A stretch of DNA of 64,000 nucleotides from Paralithodes platypus (taxonomy: Eukaryota > Arthropoda > Malacostraca > Decapoda > Lithodidae), in contig CM064572.1 of NCBI GenBank assembly GCA_032716605.1, positions 43,858,703 to 43,922,702 of the forward strand. The letters are read 5' to 3'. Positions 54,661-64,000 of the stretch are shown here, piece after piece. The notes beneath the pieces are model-generated. The model did no database searches and was not told where the DNA came from. It worked only from the letters and a program-made list of their open reading frames with translations. The position numbers and the translations under genes are program-made. Within the stretch, counting starts at the first letter, position 1. Each line of letters starts with the position of its first letter.

Positions 54661-56682
54661 GTGGACCAGTTGGTGGTGCCACGGGAGTGCAGGGATAGCC
54701 TACTGAGGTTGGCACATGACACACCACTGGCAGGACATCTAGGGGTGAGAAAAACGGTGGCGGCTTTGGGGAAATTGTTTTGGTGGCCGGGGATGAAGTC
54801 TCATGTGCAGTCATGGATAAACTCATGTGATATTTGTCAACGTGTCGGGAAACCGAACCAAGTTATTCCTAAGGCTCCGTTACACCCTATTCCTGTGATT
54901 GGGCCACCCTTTAGTAAAATTATTGTTGACATAGTGGGAGGGAGTGGACCAACCAAGGCTGGAAATAAATTTTTGTTAACCATAATGGATGTTGCCACTA
55001 GATACCCCGATGCATACCCTATGAAAAATGGAATGGCTAAGACGGTAGTCAGTAACTTGTTGTGGTACTTCTCAAGGTACGGGTACCCGGAGGAGATTCA
55101 GTCTGATCAGGGATCTAATTTCACCTCCAACATGTTCAAGCAAACAATGCAACAGCATGGGATACGAGCAGTAGTATCGTCAGCGTATCACCCTGAGAGT
55201 CAAGGGGTGCTTGAGCGGTGGCATGCTACACTTAAAAGCATGCTCAGGTGTTATTGTGCTGACAACGGTATGGATTGGGATCTTGGATTGCCTTATGTGC
55301 TGTTTGCTGCTCGGGAGGTACCTGGTGAGAGCCTGGGATTTAGTCCAAACGAGCTGATTTTTGGACACCGTGTCAGGGGCCCCCTTAACATGCTGAAAGA
55401 AATTTGGGAGGGGACTGTGCAGCCTTGTCCATTATTAAAGTATGTGCTTGAAAGCCGTGAGCGCATGCTTAAGAGTCTGGAGATGGCAGGTAGAAATTTG
55501 ACAGAATCACAAGCTTTGATGAAGGACAGGTATGATCGCAAAGTGAGGCTCCGGAAGTTCACTGTAGGACAAGAGGTATTAATTTTGTTGGCTTTGGTTG
55601 GTAACCCCCTCTCTGCGAAGTACACTGGACCTTATAAAATTGTAGAAAAAATTTCAGACTTAGATTACCTTGTTGCCACTCCAGACAGGAGGAAAAAGAA
55701 CCAGTTATGTCACATGAACCTTATTAAAGAGTATGTGAGGCGCCCCTCTGAGCCTCTCACTGTCCCTGTGTTGGCTTGTTGCGGCCGTGGTGGAGAAGGA
55801 GAGGGGGACAGTCAAGCTTCAGAGGAGGATAGCTGGGATCAACATGTTTCAGCGGATCAGTGGGCGGGGAACTCGAGCCTAAGGGCTGACGAGGCTATAG
55901 CTCATTTGCCTGAGCCGCAGTTTGATGCTATCCGTCAGTTGTTCGGTTCATACCCCACTGTATTTGCTGAACACCCAGGCCTCACTACTCAGGCTATGCA
56001 TGATGTTGACGTGGGGGACCATCTACCCTTTAAGTCAATCCCGTACCGTGTGCCCCCCATAAAACTACCAGCTCTGAGGGATGAGTTGGAGTATATGCTC
56101 GGTAGAGGGTTGATAGAGAAAGGCACAGTTAAGTGGACTTCCCCCGTAACACTGCAGCCTAAGCCAGATGGCAAGGTACGCTTTTGTATTGATTTCCGTA
56201 GGCTAAACGGTTTGACTCCAACTAACCCATATCCTCTTCCTCGGGTTGATGATAGTGTTGACAAAATTGGTAATGCTCGTTTTTTGTCTAAAGTAGATTT
56301 AGTAAAAGGTTACTGGCAAGTACCTTTGTCCGAGCGTGCTAAAGAGGTATGTGGTTTTGTTGTGGACGGGAGTACCTACCGGTGCAATGTTATGCCTTAC
56401 GGACTTAAGAATGCACCAGCAACGTTTCAGAACCTGATGAATGAAATTGTAAAGGACATTCCAAATTGCACCGTATATTTGGACGATGTAATCATTTATG
56501 ATGACGACTTTGAGAGCCATTGTGAGCACCTTGAGACCTTGTTCCGGAAACTAAGTGAAGCAGGTCTGGTAGTAAATTTGGCAAAGTGTGACTTCGTGAA
56601 AGCCACTGTGGCAGTACCTTGGGTTTGTAGTGGGAAGGGGACAGGTGTGCCCTCCTCAGAACAAGGTACAGGCTATCAATAA
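54661..56682 (+). pseudogene. Family B integrase plus reverse transcriptase
   Basis: A 673-codon open stretch, the longest intact piece of B. Integrase: HHCC (HDTPLAGHLG, CDICQRVG), Asp in VDIVGGSG (about 54926), Asp in SDQGSNF (about 55104), Glu in LERWHATLK (about 55211), C-terminal GPYKIVEKISDLDYLV (about 55630). RT follows in the same frame: KPDGKVRFCIDFRRLNG (about 56164), KVDLVKGYWQVPLS (about 56290), VMPYGLKNAPATF (about 56390), catalytic YLDDVIIYDDDF (about 56477-56512). Integrase preceding RT in one uninterrupted frame is direct evidence for the unusual domain order. Confidence 0.95.
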
Positions 56683-57291
56683 ATTTCCGCACCCAACAAC
56701 CAAGAAGCAGATTATGAGATTCTTGGGTATGATAGGCTACTACAGACGCTTCATAAAAGGTTACTCAACGGTGTTGGCACCTCTCACAGATTTGTTATCT
56801 AAAGACAAAAGTTTTTGTGGGCACCTGAATGTGAAAAGGCTTTCACTTTGGTGAAACATTTGCTATGTACTCACCCGATACTCAGGGCCCCAGACTTTAA
56901 CAGGCCTTTTCAGCTGGCAACAGATGCTAGTGGTGCAGGGGCTGGTGCCGTCTTGCTACAGACAGACAATGAAGGTGTGGAACACCCAGTAAGTTTCTTT
57001 TCTAAGAAGTTCAATGCTGCACAAAAGAACTATTCTACAATAGAAAAGGAATTACTGGCGATTGTGCTGTCGCTCAGGCACTTCGAGGTGTATGTTCCAG
57101 CCTATGGCCCAGTCGTGGTTATCTACACTGATCATCACCCTTTGAGATTCCTGAATCAATTTTACAATCGCAATATGAGACTGACCAGGTGGTCTTTGAT
57201 GTTGCAGGAGTATAACCTGGACATCCGTCATATTGCTGGATGTGACAATGTGATCGCGGATTGTTTATCAAGGGTGGATGATCAGTCGTAG
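56630..57291 (+). pseudogene. Family B RT end and RNase H
   Basis: A frameshift near 56612 moves the reading to 56630-56854 (QIMRFLGMIGYYRRFIKGYS), another near 56810 to 56815-57291: RNase H with TDASGAGAGAVL (about 56919), SKKFNAAQKNYSTIEKELLA (Glu, about 57002-57058), YTDHHPLRFL (about 57124) and NVIADCLSRV (about 57247-57276). RNase H removes the RNA template. No integrase follows; the stop is at 57289-57291. Confidence 0.85.
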
Positions 57292-57686
57292 GCTATCACA
57301 GGTGTGTGGGTTTGAGTGGAGGAAAATAGGCTGCCCTTATAGTGCAGCCGGGAAAAACATATTAAAATATAAAAATCATATAAAAACTCTTTCTTTTGAT
57401 ATAGATAATCGTATAAGTTTGTCATAGCCTATAGAGTTTGAGTAGTCCACGAACTATCAAACGGCTGAGCTGCTGTAAGCTCGCTCTGGGAGCATGATAT
57501 TGTGTCTTTTTGCTATTGTTGGGAGGAGTTATAAAATGTGAATTTTTGTTTAATAATAAGATGTGTTTTGGTGATAAACTCAGCTTTGTTTTAGTGCCAT
57601 GCGGTCACTGGGTGTGAGGGGCTTGATGGGGTTCTGTGTTTGTCAGATTTTAGCTCAGGGTTGAGCAAGTAAAATCTTGGGGGAGG
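57292..57686 (+). other. Family B 3' non-coding region and polypurine tract
   Basis: No further ORF. ACATATTAAAATATAAAAATC at about 57358 and CTCGCTCTGGGAGCAT at about 57480 have counterparts in family A (about 60310 and 60433). CTTGGGGGAGG at 57676-57686 is the polypurine tract. Confidence 0.7.
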
Positions 57687-58114
57687 TGTGACGCATGTCC
57701 AGTGTGAGCATGCTGTACAGAACGCCTAGTCATGCCCCACTCTTGCTAGGATCGTCAGGGCAGGAACTTTGGCTGTAGTCTATGTAGAGTTTCCTAACTT
57801 AGTTCATGTGAGCCGTTGTACTATAAGTAATATGAATATGTATTTTGTTTTCATCTGAGTCAACGAGTTCTATTTTATATCATTAGTTATAAGTATTGTA
57901 GGTAAAACTTATTTGTAATGATGGGAGAAGCGGCAGCCACAGTTGGGGGTCAGTGGGTGCGCCATGCGGGAGGTGGGCCTAACTCACTAGCACTCCCCCC
58001 CTCCCCTCAGTGCTAGGAAAGCCTTTGTCTATCCCAGAGGAGAGAGAGAAATTACGTAATGATTGTCAGTGGGCGGTCCTTAGTAGTTCACGTTGGGCTC
58101 ACTAGAGGGCCGAG

Positions 58115-58122
58115 TATAAAAA
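58115..58122 (+). promoter_or_regulatory. TATA box, family B 3' LTR
   Basis: TATAAAAA with the same flanks as in the 5' LTR. Confidence 0.6.
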
Positions 58123-58669
58123 GGGAAGTCTAGCCATTTTTTGATCAGAACTCATTAGGCAGAGCGACTTCTCATTTCCCTTGCTAACTATATATATTCT
58201 TTTGGCTGATGTGAACTTTCTCTACTACCTTACATTCTTATCTCCTCTTTTCCCTACCCTTTTTAACTTCCATGGTCCCGTTGGTGCAGAGCTAGTCAGC
58301 CAACGTATTATCGCTTGAGTTCTCACGAGATAATGCCTATTAGATAGCCTATTTTGGAAGGGTTAACTTAGAATAGGATTGATTTATGTTTGTTGCACTT
58401 GTATATGCATTTCCCTGTGTGTTATTATTATTATTCCTGTTTTCTGCTAGTCTAGGTAATGCTAGACTGGGGTAAGGCTTTTCTGTGTTACGAGTTGTTG
58501 TTTGATGCAGTGGTTAAGCGATAAACCTGCATACTCGTTTCGGTTCAGTGAAGCCTAGGTTGTCTTCGCGGCTGACTGTGTTGAGTTAATAATTTAAAGT
58601 GCGTGAGGGCAAGAGCCTAACCACCCTGTATTTTATTAACAGTTTGTTTTTACTTTGTCAAGGAGCCGG

Positions 58670-58702
58670 GAGAAAACCAGATACAAGGGATCTGGATTTC
58701 TC
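58670..58702 (+). other. Conserved LTR hairpin, family B 3' LTR
   Basis: Identical to the family B 5' LTR hairpin. Confidence 0.85.
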
Positions 58703-59536
58703 AAAGTGCACTTGTTAGTTTTAACGTAATACTTTAAACAGTTGTGAGGACTTCGCTAGGCTACGAGCCGTTTTTTGCTCAGTCACTGCTACCTTTTGCC
58801 CACAGTACCCCAGCTAGACTTTACTCGATTAGTATAATACAGAATAGTATTGAAGCTTTCCTTATGTATGATATTGTTTATGCACTATTGATTTCATGTG
58901 TTGCCCGCTTGGCTACTTTAGTGATTAGTGGCCCACGAGCACAATCCGAGTAGGCTATTGCCGTTGCATTTGCGGAGTACTTCTTTTTAATGTTTGCCAT
59001 TTACTATTGCATCTTCTTTTAATTATTCTTATGCCAATTTAAACCTTTAATAGTATTTAATTGCCTGTGTTTTGCTTATTGAATTACTGTTCAAATCCGA
59101 TACCTACTTCTTACGAGCATCCGAGAAGCATCTAACTTTTTTCAGAAGATTCCTTGCTCGATGCTTAAGGACTATTAATTAACGTAACGTAATAGTGCCG
59201 ATCCGAAGTAGAGGGTGGAGGACTTCTTAAGTTCTTAGTCAAGGGTGGATTACTTCGGCTTCGGCCAACACTATTCTTTGGTGTTGTTGTTTCTTACTTC
59301 TTTGTTTGATTGTTGACCAGACTAGAGAATTCCTGTCTCTTTATTAGTCTGTTGTTGAACACTAGTACCGAGTTCTTGTATACCCCGTTATAGCAGATTG
59401 AACTCTGGAGGGTATTGGTGTTTTTTGTTCGGCTGGCAGTACTCAGGGGTTGGGATCGTGTGTTTCCGTTGTGGCAGCGAGCCGTACTCGAGTCCTGATT
59501 GAGAGCCCTTGTGTACCCGAGTGCCAGGTCGTAACA

Positions 59537-60152
59537 AACCACTTCCCCTGGCCGTCCACCAAGAAGCAGATCATGAGGTTTTTGGGCATGATTTGTTACT
59601 ACCGCCGCTTTATAAAGGGCTATTCTACTGTGCTGGCTCCTCTGACGGACCTATTGGCCAAAGATAGAAAGTTTAAGTGGGCGCCTGAGTGTGAGAGGGC
59701 TTTTTTGCTAGTAAAACACCTGTTGTGTACTCACCCAATCCTCATGGCCCCGGACTTTAGCCGACCATTCCAGCTGGCAACTGATGCCAGTGGTGTGGGG
59801 GCTGGTGCCGTTCTGATGCAATCAGACGAAGATGGGCTGGAGCACCCAGTCAGTTTTCTTCTCAAAAAAGTTCAACTCGGCGCAGAAGAACTATTCAGTA
59901 GTTGAGAAGGAACTGCTGGCGATTGTGCTAGCGCTCAGGCACTTTGAGGTGTATGTTCCAGCCTATGGACCAGTTGTGGTGATCTACACCGACCATCACC
60001 CCCTCAAGTTCCTGAATCAATTCCATAACCGGAATATGAGGCTGACCAGGTGGTCATTAATGTTGCAGGAATACAACCTAGACATACGCCATATTGCCGG
60101 TTCTGAGAATGTGATTGCAGATTGCTTATCGAGGGTGATAGACCTGGGGTAG
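59537..60152 (+). pseudogene. Family A RNase H (A1), resuming after family B
   Basis: From the B target duplication: STKKQIMRFLGM, YYRRFIKGYSTVLAPLTDLL (connection), TDASGVGAGAVL (about 59779-59814), frameshift near 59863, VVEKELLAIVLALRHFEVY (about 59898-59955), YTDHHPLKFL (about 59986) and NVIADCLSRV (about 60109-60138). Ends at 60152; no integrase follows. Confidence 0.9.
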
Positions 60153-60632
60153 ATCATCACAAGGGTAGCCTCCTACTTTGGTTTGATTAGTATGTTTACG
60201 TCTGGTGCTTGTTGGCTCGCGTGGGTAGCCCAGCGTATTGGGTCGTAAAGTAGGAGTTGCTGTGTTGGTATAGAAGAAAAAAAATAGGCTTGCCCCTTTA
60301 GTGCAGCCGCCATAAACATATTAAAAATATAAAAATCCTATAAAAACTCTTTCTTTGATAGTTACATTTTGTTTAAGTATGTTATAGCAGAAATTCTGAG
60401 TTGTACTCCTCTCAGAAGGCTGGGCTAGTGAAGCTCGCTCTTATGAGCATAACTATGTAATTTAATCTATTGTGTTGGGAGGGGTTGTTCATTTTTATAA
60501 TGTGTTATTTTGAAGAGAACTGTGCTTTACATTTCATTGTCGCTGGGTGACTAGGAGTGGCGAAATTTGTATGGGTTCTGCGTGTCAGATTTAGAGCTCA
60601 TAGTTGGAGCCTCTTAAAAATCTTGGGTGGGG
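60153..60632 (+). other. Family A 3' non-coding region and polypurine tract (A1)
   Basis: No ORF of note. Blocks ACATATTAAAAATATAAAAA (about 60307) and GCTCGCTCTTATGAGCAT (about 60432, can pair GCTC/GAGC) are conserved with family B although LTR 5' halves are not. TCTTGGGTGGGG at 60621-60632 is the polypurine tract. Confidence 0.7.
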
Positions 60633-62449
60633 TGTGACGCTCACCGCTTCCCCCAGAACCGCATGGCTTACCTCGCTAGGACTCGCCAGGGCAGAGAATG
60701 TAGCTACAGTCTACCTATCATTGTGTACTTTCCTTCTCGAGAAAGCTTGTGTTGCAGACAGTTCAGAACTGTTCTTTGTTTTCGTCTGTCACAATCCTTT
60801 CTATTTTATTTAGTCAATTGAAAGTATTGTGTTAAGTAATTGAATGATGGGAAGGCGAGCGGGAGAGAGAGAGAGAGACCAGGTGGTGTGACTTGGTGGT
60901 GAGTGTGGCGCGTGGCCGGCCCCCTTACATAGGCCTCGCGGGATTCGTTGCCTCCTGCCTAACACGGCCTACTAGGTGGCTGCTTACTGGGCGACTGTCG
61001 CGCGCCCTCGTGCCATTCCTGCGAACTGGGACTCCACCCATGCGGTCCCTGGAAATATCCTGGTCAATCCGTCCCAGACAGCATACTCTAAGCATCTCCC
61101 TTGAACTGTTCCACACTCTTGTCTTAGAATCTTTCTCTTCTACCGCCTCTATCATTTCCACTACTTCCTCACCTTTTATTAATATCAATCCCCCTCTGGT
61201 TCCCTGCATCCACACCTTGAATTGGTGGCCAGACTGTATTATATGCTGGATCTCACATTTCTTATGTACTAGGCTAAGGTTGAAGATAGTCATTGTCTTT
61301 TTGGGAGATTGTATTGTTCGGACTGTCTCCATCAATCACTAATGTTTCTACAGGGTTAAATAATGCTAGACTAGGGATCAGGTACCTTGCTGTTGGTGTT
61401 TTCACTGTGTGTAGGCTAATTTTGAGCTGCACGACACTACGGATTATGTGGGTTACCTGGGTGGATCTTTTGTCTGTGTACCTTGGAGTTTAGACTGTGT
61501 AGTGCGTGAGGGCTGCTTGTCTAATCCACCCAACACTGTTCTAACTCTATTTGCTTTTACTTTTGAGGGTCGCCAGGAGGATACTCGATACTTGTGATCG
61601 AGAATCCTCAAGAGAGCACCCCTTCATATTAACGTAATCAGGCCGCACAGACCCAAGGTCCACACTAGGCTAGGAGCTGCCTTGCTCCACCAGAATTCTG
61701 TACCTATGCACATCCCAGCTAATCTTTATTAACCCGGGTAGACATTAGCTGGATTAGATCATATACTCTTTTATGCATACCCATTATTTCTACACAAGCA
61801 TTTTGAGGTCTATGTTGCTGTAGAGAGACACAACCAGCATAGACCGGTTTTGTTAATAGGAGTACTAGTTATTCGTGGCGAGCATTATTACTGTTGCACC
61901 GCTTATAATATTCTTGTGTCCAATAACATTATAGGTCCAGCCTTTTTGTGTATTTAGCCTACACGTGCATTGTCCTGCCTCCTGCTATTTTGTGGTTCCA
62001 TTTCCGGTACGTTCTTCTTAGTAGCATCCGACATTATTCAGAAGATTCCTTGTTCGGTGCTTGAGGACTTTATCACACTTTCTTTCATAAAGGAGTGACA
62101 GATATTATTGATTAACGTAACGTTAAGTAAACCTTCTTCTTGTTTGCATTAGATCACTCTTGTGATTTAATTAAGTTAACTATATTTTCCTTGTGTACCA
62201 TAACTAAGCAACCATATGTTATAGGTAATAGGCTGTTTCAGAGAACATCAGCCTATAGTAGAAGCACATAGATACTGAGAGTTAAGATACCCCACTATCG
62301 CAGATATCACTCTGGAGGGTATAATTATGTGTTCTTTGTTCGACGGGATTATATATCAGGGGTTGGATCTAGCGTTTCCGTTGTTGCATTTATGCCAGTC
62401 TAGTCCAATGTATAAGAGCCACTGATTTATATGAGACCCGATCGTAACA
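60633..62449 (+). repeat. Family A 3' LTR of A1
   Basis: 1817 bases, near-identical to 43332-45151. Antisense 90-codon frame here runs on to 136 codons because of a 1-base deletion near 61065. Confidence 0.95.
61577..61609 (+). other. Conserved LTR hairpin, A1 3' LTR
   Basis: Same as the A1 5' LTR hairpin, with the A/A mismatch. Confidence 0.85.
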
Positions 62450-62909
62450 ATACATTATAAATATATTATAGACATAGACAGTAAAGTTAAATAACATGTC
62501 AGATTGTACAGTCTGTTTATTGGTTCTTATATAGACGATGGTGATGAGCGTGAACCATTGTCGAAAATATATGAAAAACGTAATTTCAAAATATTCATAT
62601 TGTTAATTTAGATGCTTGATTGTCATTTGGTGGTTTGCATTAACGGGTTTAAAAAGTAATATGTCGATGTAGGATATTGATAAGTCTATTTGGATGAAAC
62701 AAGTCGAATTTTACATGAAATGTCATTTCTCTTTGCAAAATGTCGATCTATTGCTATATGTCTATATTGGACCAATGCATTGCCTTTTAGAGATTGTATC
62801 AGTCGATTTAAAATGGTATTTTGTCTAACACATTTGCAATATGTCAAATTGTCAAACTCAATGCTGGAAAACTCTGAAAAAACGTCAATTCGAGCTGCAA
62901 CATATATCT

Positions 62910-63001
62910 AACAACCTGTAGGATATATGGGAAATATATATATAACAACCTGTAGGATATATGGGAAATATATATATAACAACCTGTAGGATATATGGGA
63001 A
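62910..63001. repeat. 34-bp tandem repeat, 2.7 units
   Basis: AACAACCTGTAGGATATATG starts at 62910, 62944 and 62978. Lies immediately outside the right arm of the DNA transposon. Confidence 0.9.
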
Positions 63002-63290
63002 GTAGCAAAAGCAAAATATATGGGAGAGGATGACAAAATATAAATTATATGCTACTAGGATTCTCAGGGCACATCTAATTCGTTTGCGACGAAAGAAATA
63101 CTAAGATATGTATTTAATATAAATAATAATATTAATAATAATAGTCATAATAAGATAATGCAATAAAGCAAACCCCATTACATTCTGAGCAAACATTGAA
63201 AGAAGGCAAGCCTCTCACAAAAATACAAATTTCACGACAAGTGTATAAATTCGTGGCTGCATATTAGGATATATATTGTTCTGGGGTCTG
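63002..63290. other. AT-rich stretch
   Basis: No coding or repeat signature seen. Confidence 0.4.
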
Positions 63291-63644
63291 TTAAGGGAGG
63301 ATGGGCGTATTTATGTGATCATTTATGTATGTTTTTAATATTTGTTCTTGTTTTAGTTTCCTCCCTAGACCTCCATCAAGCTTGAACAAACAAAAACCCC
63401 GGCCAAGACCCTCCTTCAAGATGATTAATTCATTTTTCGATAGCAAAATATACAGGCTCGGTACCGCTCGCCAGGAAAAAAGTCGACTCCTAAAAGACAC
63501 GAAAAGTCTTAATATTGATAAAGAAATTGGGCGAAAGGTCTTAAATTCGCCAAACTAATAGAACGAACGTCTTAAAATCTGAAAACTAATGGGGCTAAAC
63601 ACGAAGGAGTAGGGGGCCAGAAAAACCCGCCCATCTCCCCTTAA
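63291..63644 (-). mobile_element. TTAA-3 MITE copy 3, minus orientation
   Basis: 354 bases with TTAA at both edges. Plus reading starts TTAAGGGAGGATGGGCG and ends GCCCATCTCCCCTTAA, so the ends are inverted repeats of about 15 bases. Best-preserved copy and the basis for defining this family. Confidence 0.75.
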
Positions 63645-63690
63645 AGAGAAAGAGTGATGCAGTGCCCGTTCTAGTGATATACTCTTCAGG

Positions 63691-64000
63691 GTCTGTTAAA
63701 GAGACACTGGGAACTTTCTCGGGGGAATACTCCACTTGAGGGACATTTTTCTGGACTCCTTTCTCCCTCATGATTAGCCTCATTGGTTTCGAGATTTTAA
63801 GACATTCGACCCATTAGTTTGGCGATTTTAAGATCTTTCACCCCGTTTATGTTGATTTAAAGACCTTTCGCGCCATTTAGGTGTCAATTTTGTCGTAGTA
63901 AGCGATAGCGAGCCTGTAATTTAAGAGGACCCGGAACCGGACTTCGGCCGGGACATGTTTCTACCGAAAAAATTACAAATTTGTCTTGAAAGAGGGTCTA
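63691..64000 (+). mobile_element. TTAA-3 MITE copy 4, runs off the right edge
   Basis: From the decayed start near 63691 (GTTAAAGAGACACTGG) through CTCCCTCATGATTAGCCTCA and AGCGATAGCGAGCCTGTAAT to the window end. Together with copy 3 it forms an inverted pair with a short spacer. Confidence 0.65.

Larger units (their letters stand above)
50194..59536 (+). mobile_element. Family B LTR retrotransposon, complete, nested in A1
   Basis: 9343 bases with TGTGACG start and CGTAACA end, flanked by a 4-base duplication AACC (50190-50193 and 59537-59540). The A1 reading continues exactly across. 5' LTR from 50194, internal region 52.0-57.7 kb, 3' LTR 57687-59536. Same Gag-PR-IN-RT-RNase H order as family A and clearly related proteins, but LTR 5' halves are unrelated by eye. 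It carries more frame breaks than A. Confidence 0.95.
57687..59536 (+). repeat. Family B 3' LTR
   Basis: 1850 bases, TGTGACG to CGTAACA, with TATA box at 58115-58122 and hairpin at 58670-58702. About 60 bases longer than the 5' LTR, mostly near its 3' end. Confidence 0.9.
43332..62449 (+). mobile_element. Family A LTR retrotransposon copy A1, complete, with nested insertions
   Basis: Flanked by a perfect 4-base duplication ATAC (43328-43331 and 62450-62453). 5' LTR 43332-45151, primer site near 45154, polyprotein from 45408, polypurine tract at 60621-60632, 3' LTR 60633-62449. Inside it are a TTAA-2 MITE in gag (46612-46844) and the complete family B element (50194-59536) between RT and RNase H. 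Removing those leaves about 9.5 kb. LTRs differ at only a few positions in the parts I compared. Confidence 0.95.
42421..62908 (+). mobile_element. Decayed DNA transposon hosting the family A/B nest
   Basis: Flanks of element A1 form inverted partners. TGCAGCTCGAA at 42435-42445 is matched by TTCGAGCTGCA at 62889-62899, and a TCGACATTTGCAAA / AATTCGAC pair at 42733-42768 by the inverse at 62703-62746. Both flanks are unusually rich in TCGAC (left) or GTCGA (right). Between them on the left lies a transposase remnant. Without A1 the element would be about 1.4 kb, consistent with a Tc1/mariner-like transposon with subterminal repeats. Outer ends and target duplication are not certain. Confidence 0.55.

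Noticed and set aside
60153..60632. Envelope or third ORF downstream of RNase H
   Set aside because: No frame of useful length and no signal or membrane segment in A or B.
43332..62449. RT-before-integrase order with integrase lost
   Set aside because: Integrase is present, in frame and upstream of RT in all three copies, so this is a true order, not a loss.

Overview
This window is repeat-derived animal nuclear DNA. I find no convincing host gene, tRNA gene, rRNA or CRISPR array. Almost everything recognisable is a retrotransposon, a DNA transposon or a non-autonomous element, at several ages and often nested. CR1-type LINEs whose ORF1 carries an esterase, Ty3/gypsy-type elements with long LTRs, TTAA-targeting MITEs, tRNA-derived SINEs and many GA/TA/TG microsatellites suggest an invertebrate metazoan. 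An arthropod, perhaps a decapod crustacean, is my best guess, but this is inference.

Layout. 1-3.8 kb: two CR1-like LINE pieces in opposite orientation. 4.6-6.0 kb: small TTAA or inverted-repeat elements, one inside a tRNA-derived SINE. 6.2-13.4 kb: an old LINE (here 'LINE-2') interrupted by a palindromic SINE and then by a nearly complete CR1 (ORF1 plus ORF2, two small frame breaks). 14.5-16.5 kb: a minus-strand LINE-2. 17.6-19.4 kb: RNase H and 3'-UTR fragments of a third LINE. 20.3-21.5 kb: MITE plus LINE-2 fragment. 21.9-28.3 kb: a second CR1 whose ORF1 is split by a 1.83 kb solo LTR with a 4-bp target duplication. 28.3-29.7 kb: a mosaic of CR1 tails, foldback arms and MITEs up to a 100-N gap. 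29.8-38.8 kb: minus-strand LTR element (family A, copy A2). 38.8-39.2 kb: 70-bp satellite. 39.2-42.4 kb: MITEs and a LINE-2 fragment. 42.4-62.9 kb: a decayed DNA transposon holding family A copy A1 (43,332-62,449), which holds complete family B (50,194-59,536) and a MITE in its gag. 62.9-64 kb: 34-bp tandem repeat and an inverted pair of MITEs.

The two points most worth a reader's time both concern the LTR elements. First, families A and B have Ty3/gypsy-type reverse transcriptase but the order Gag-protease-integrase-RT-RNase H, the arrangement known from Gmr1-like elements; their capsid region also resembles the SCAN domain. Second, the LTRs of A, B and the solo LTR (C) share a 33-nt hairpin in which the stems have changed by compensatory substitutions while the architecture (6 bp, A/A mismatch, 6 bp, 7-nt loop) and its spacing of about 210 nt from a GCTAGACT motif stay fixed. 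This points to a selected structural element in the LTR transcript or DNA.

All coding regions except CR1 ORF1 (8975-9874) carry stops, frameshifts or insertions, so they are given as pseudogenes. Family names 'A', 'B', 'C', 'LINE-2', 'LINE-3' and 'TTAA-1' to 'TTAA-5' are local labels.
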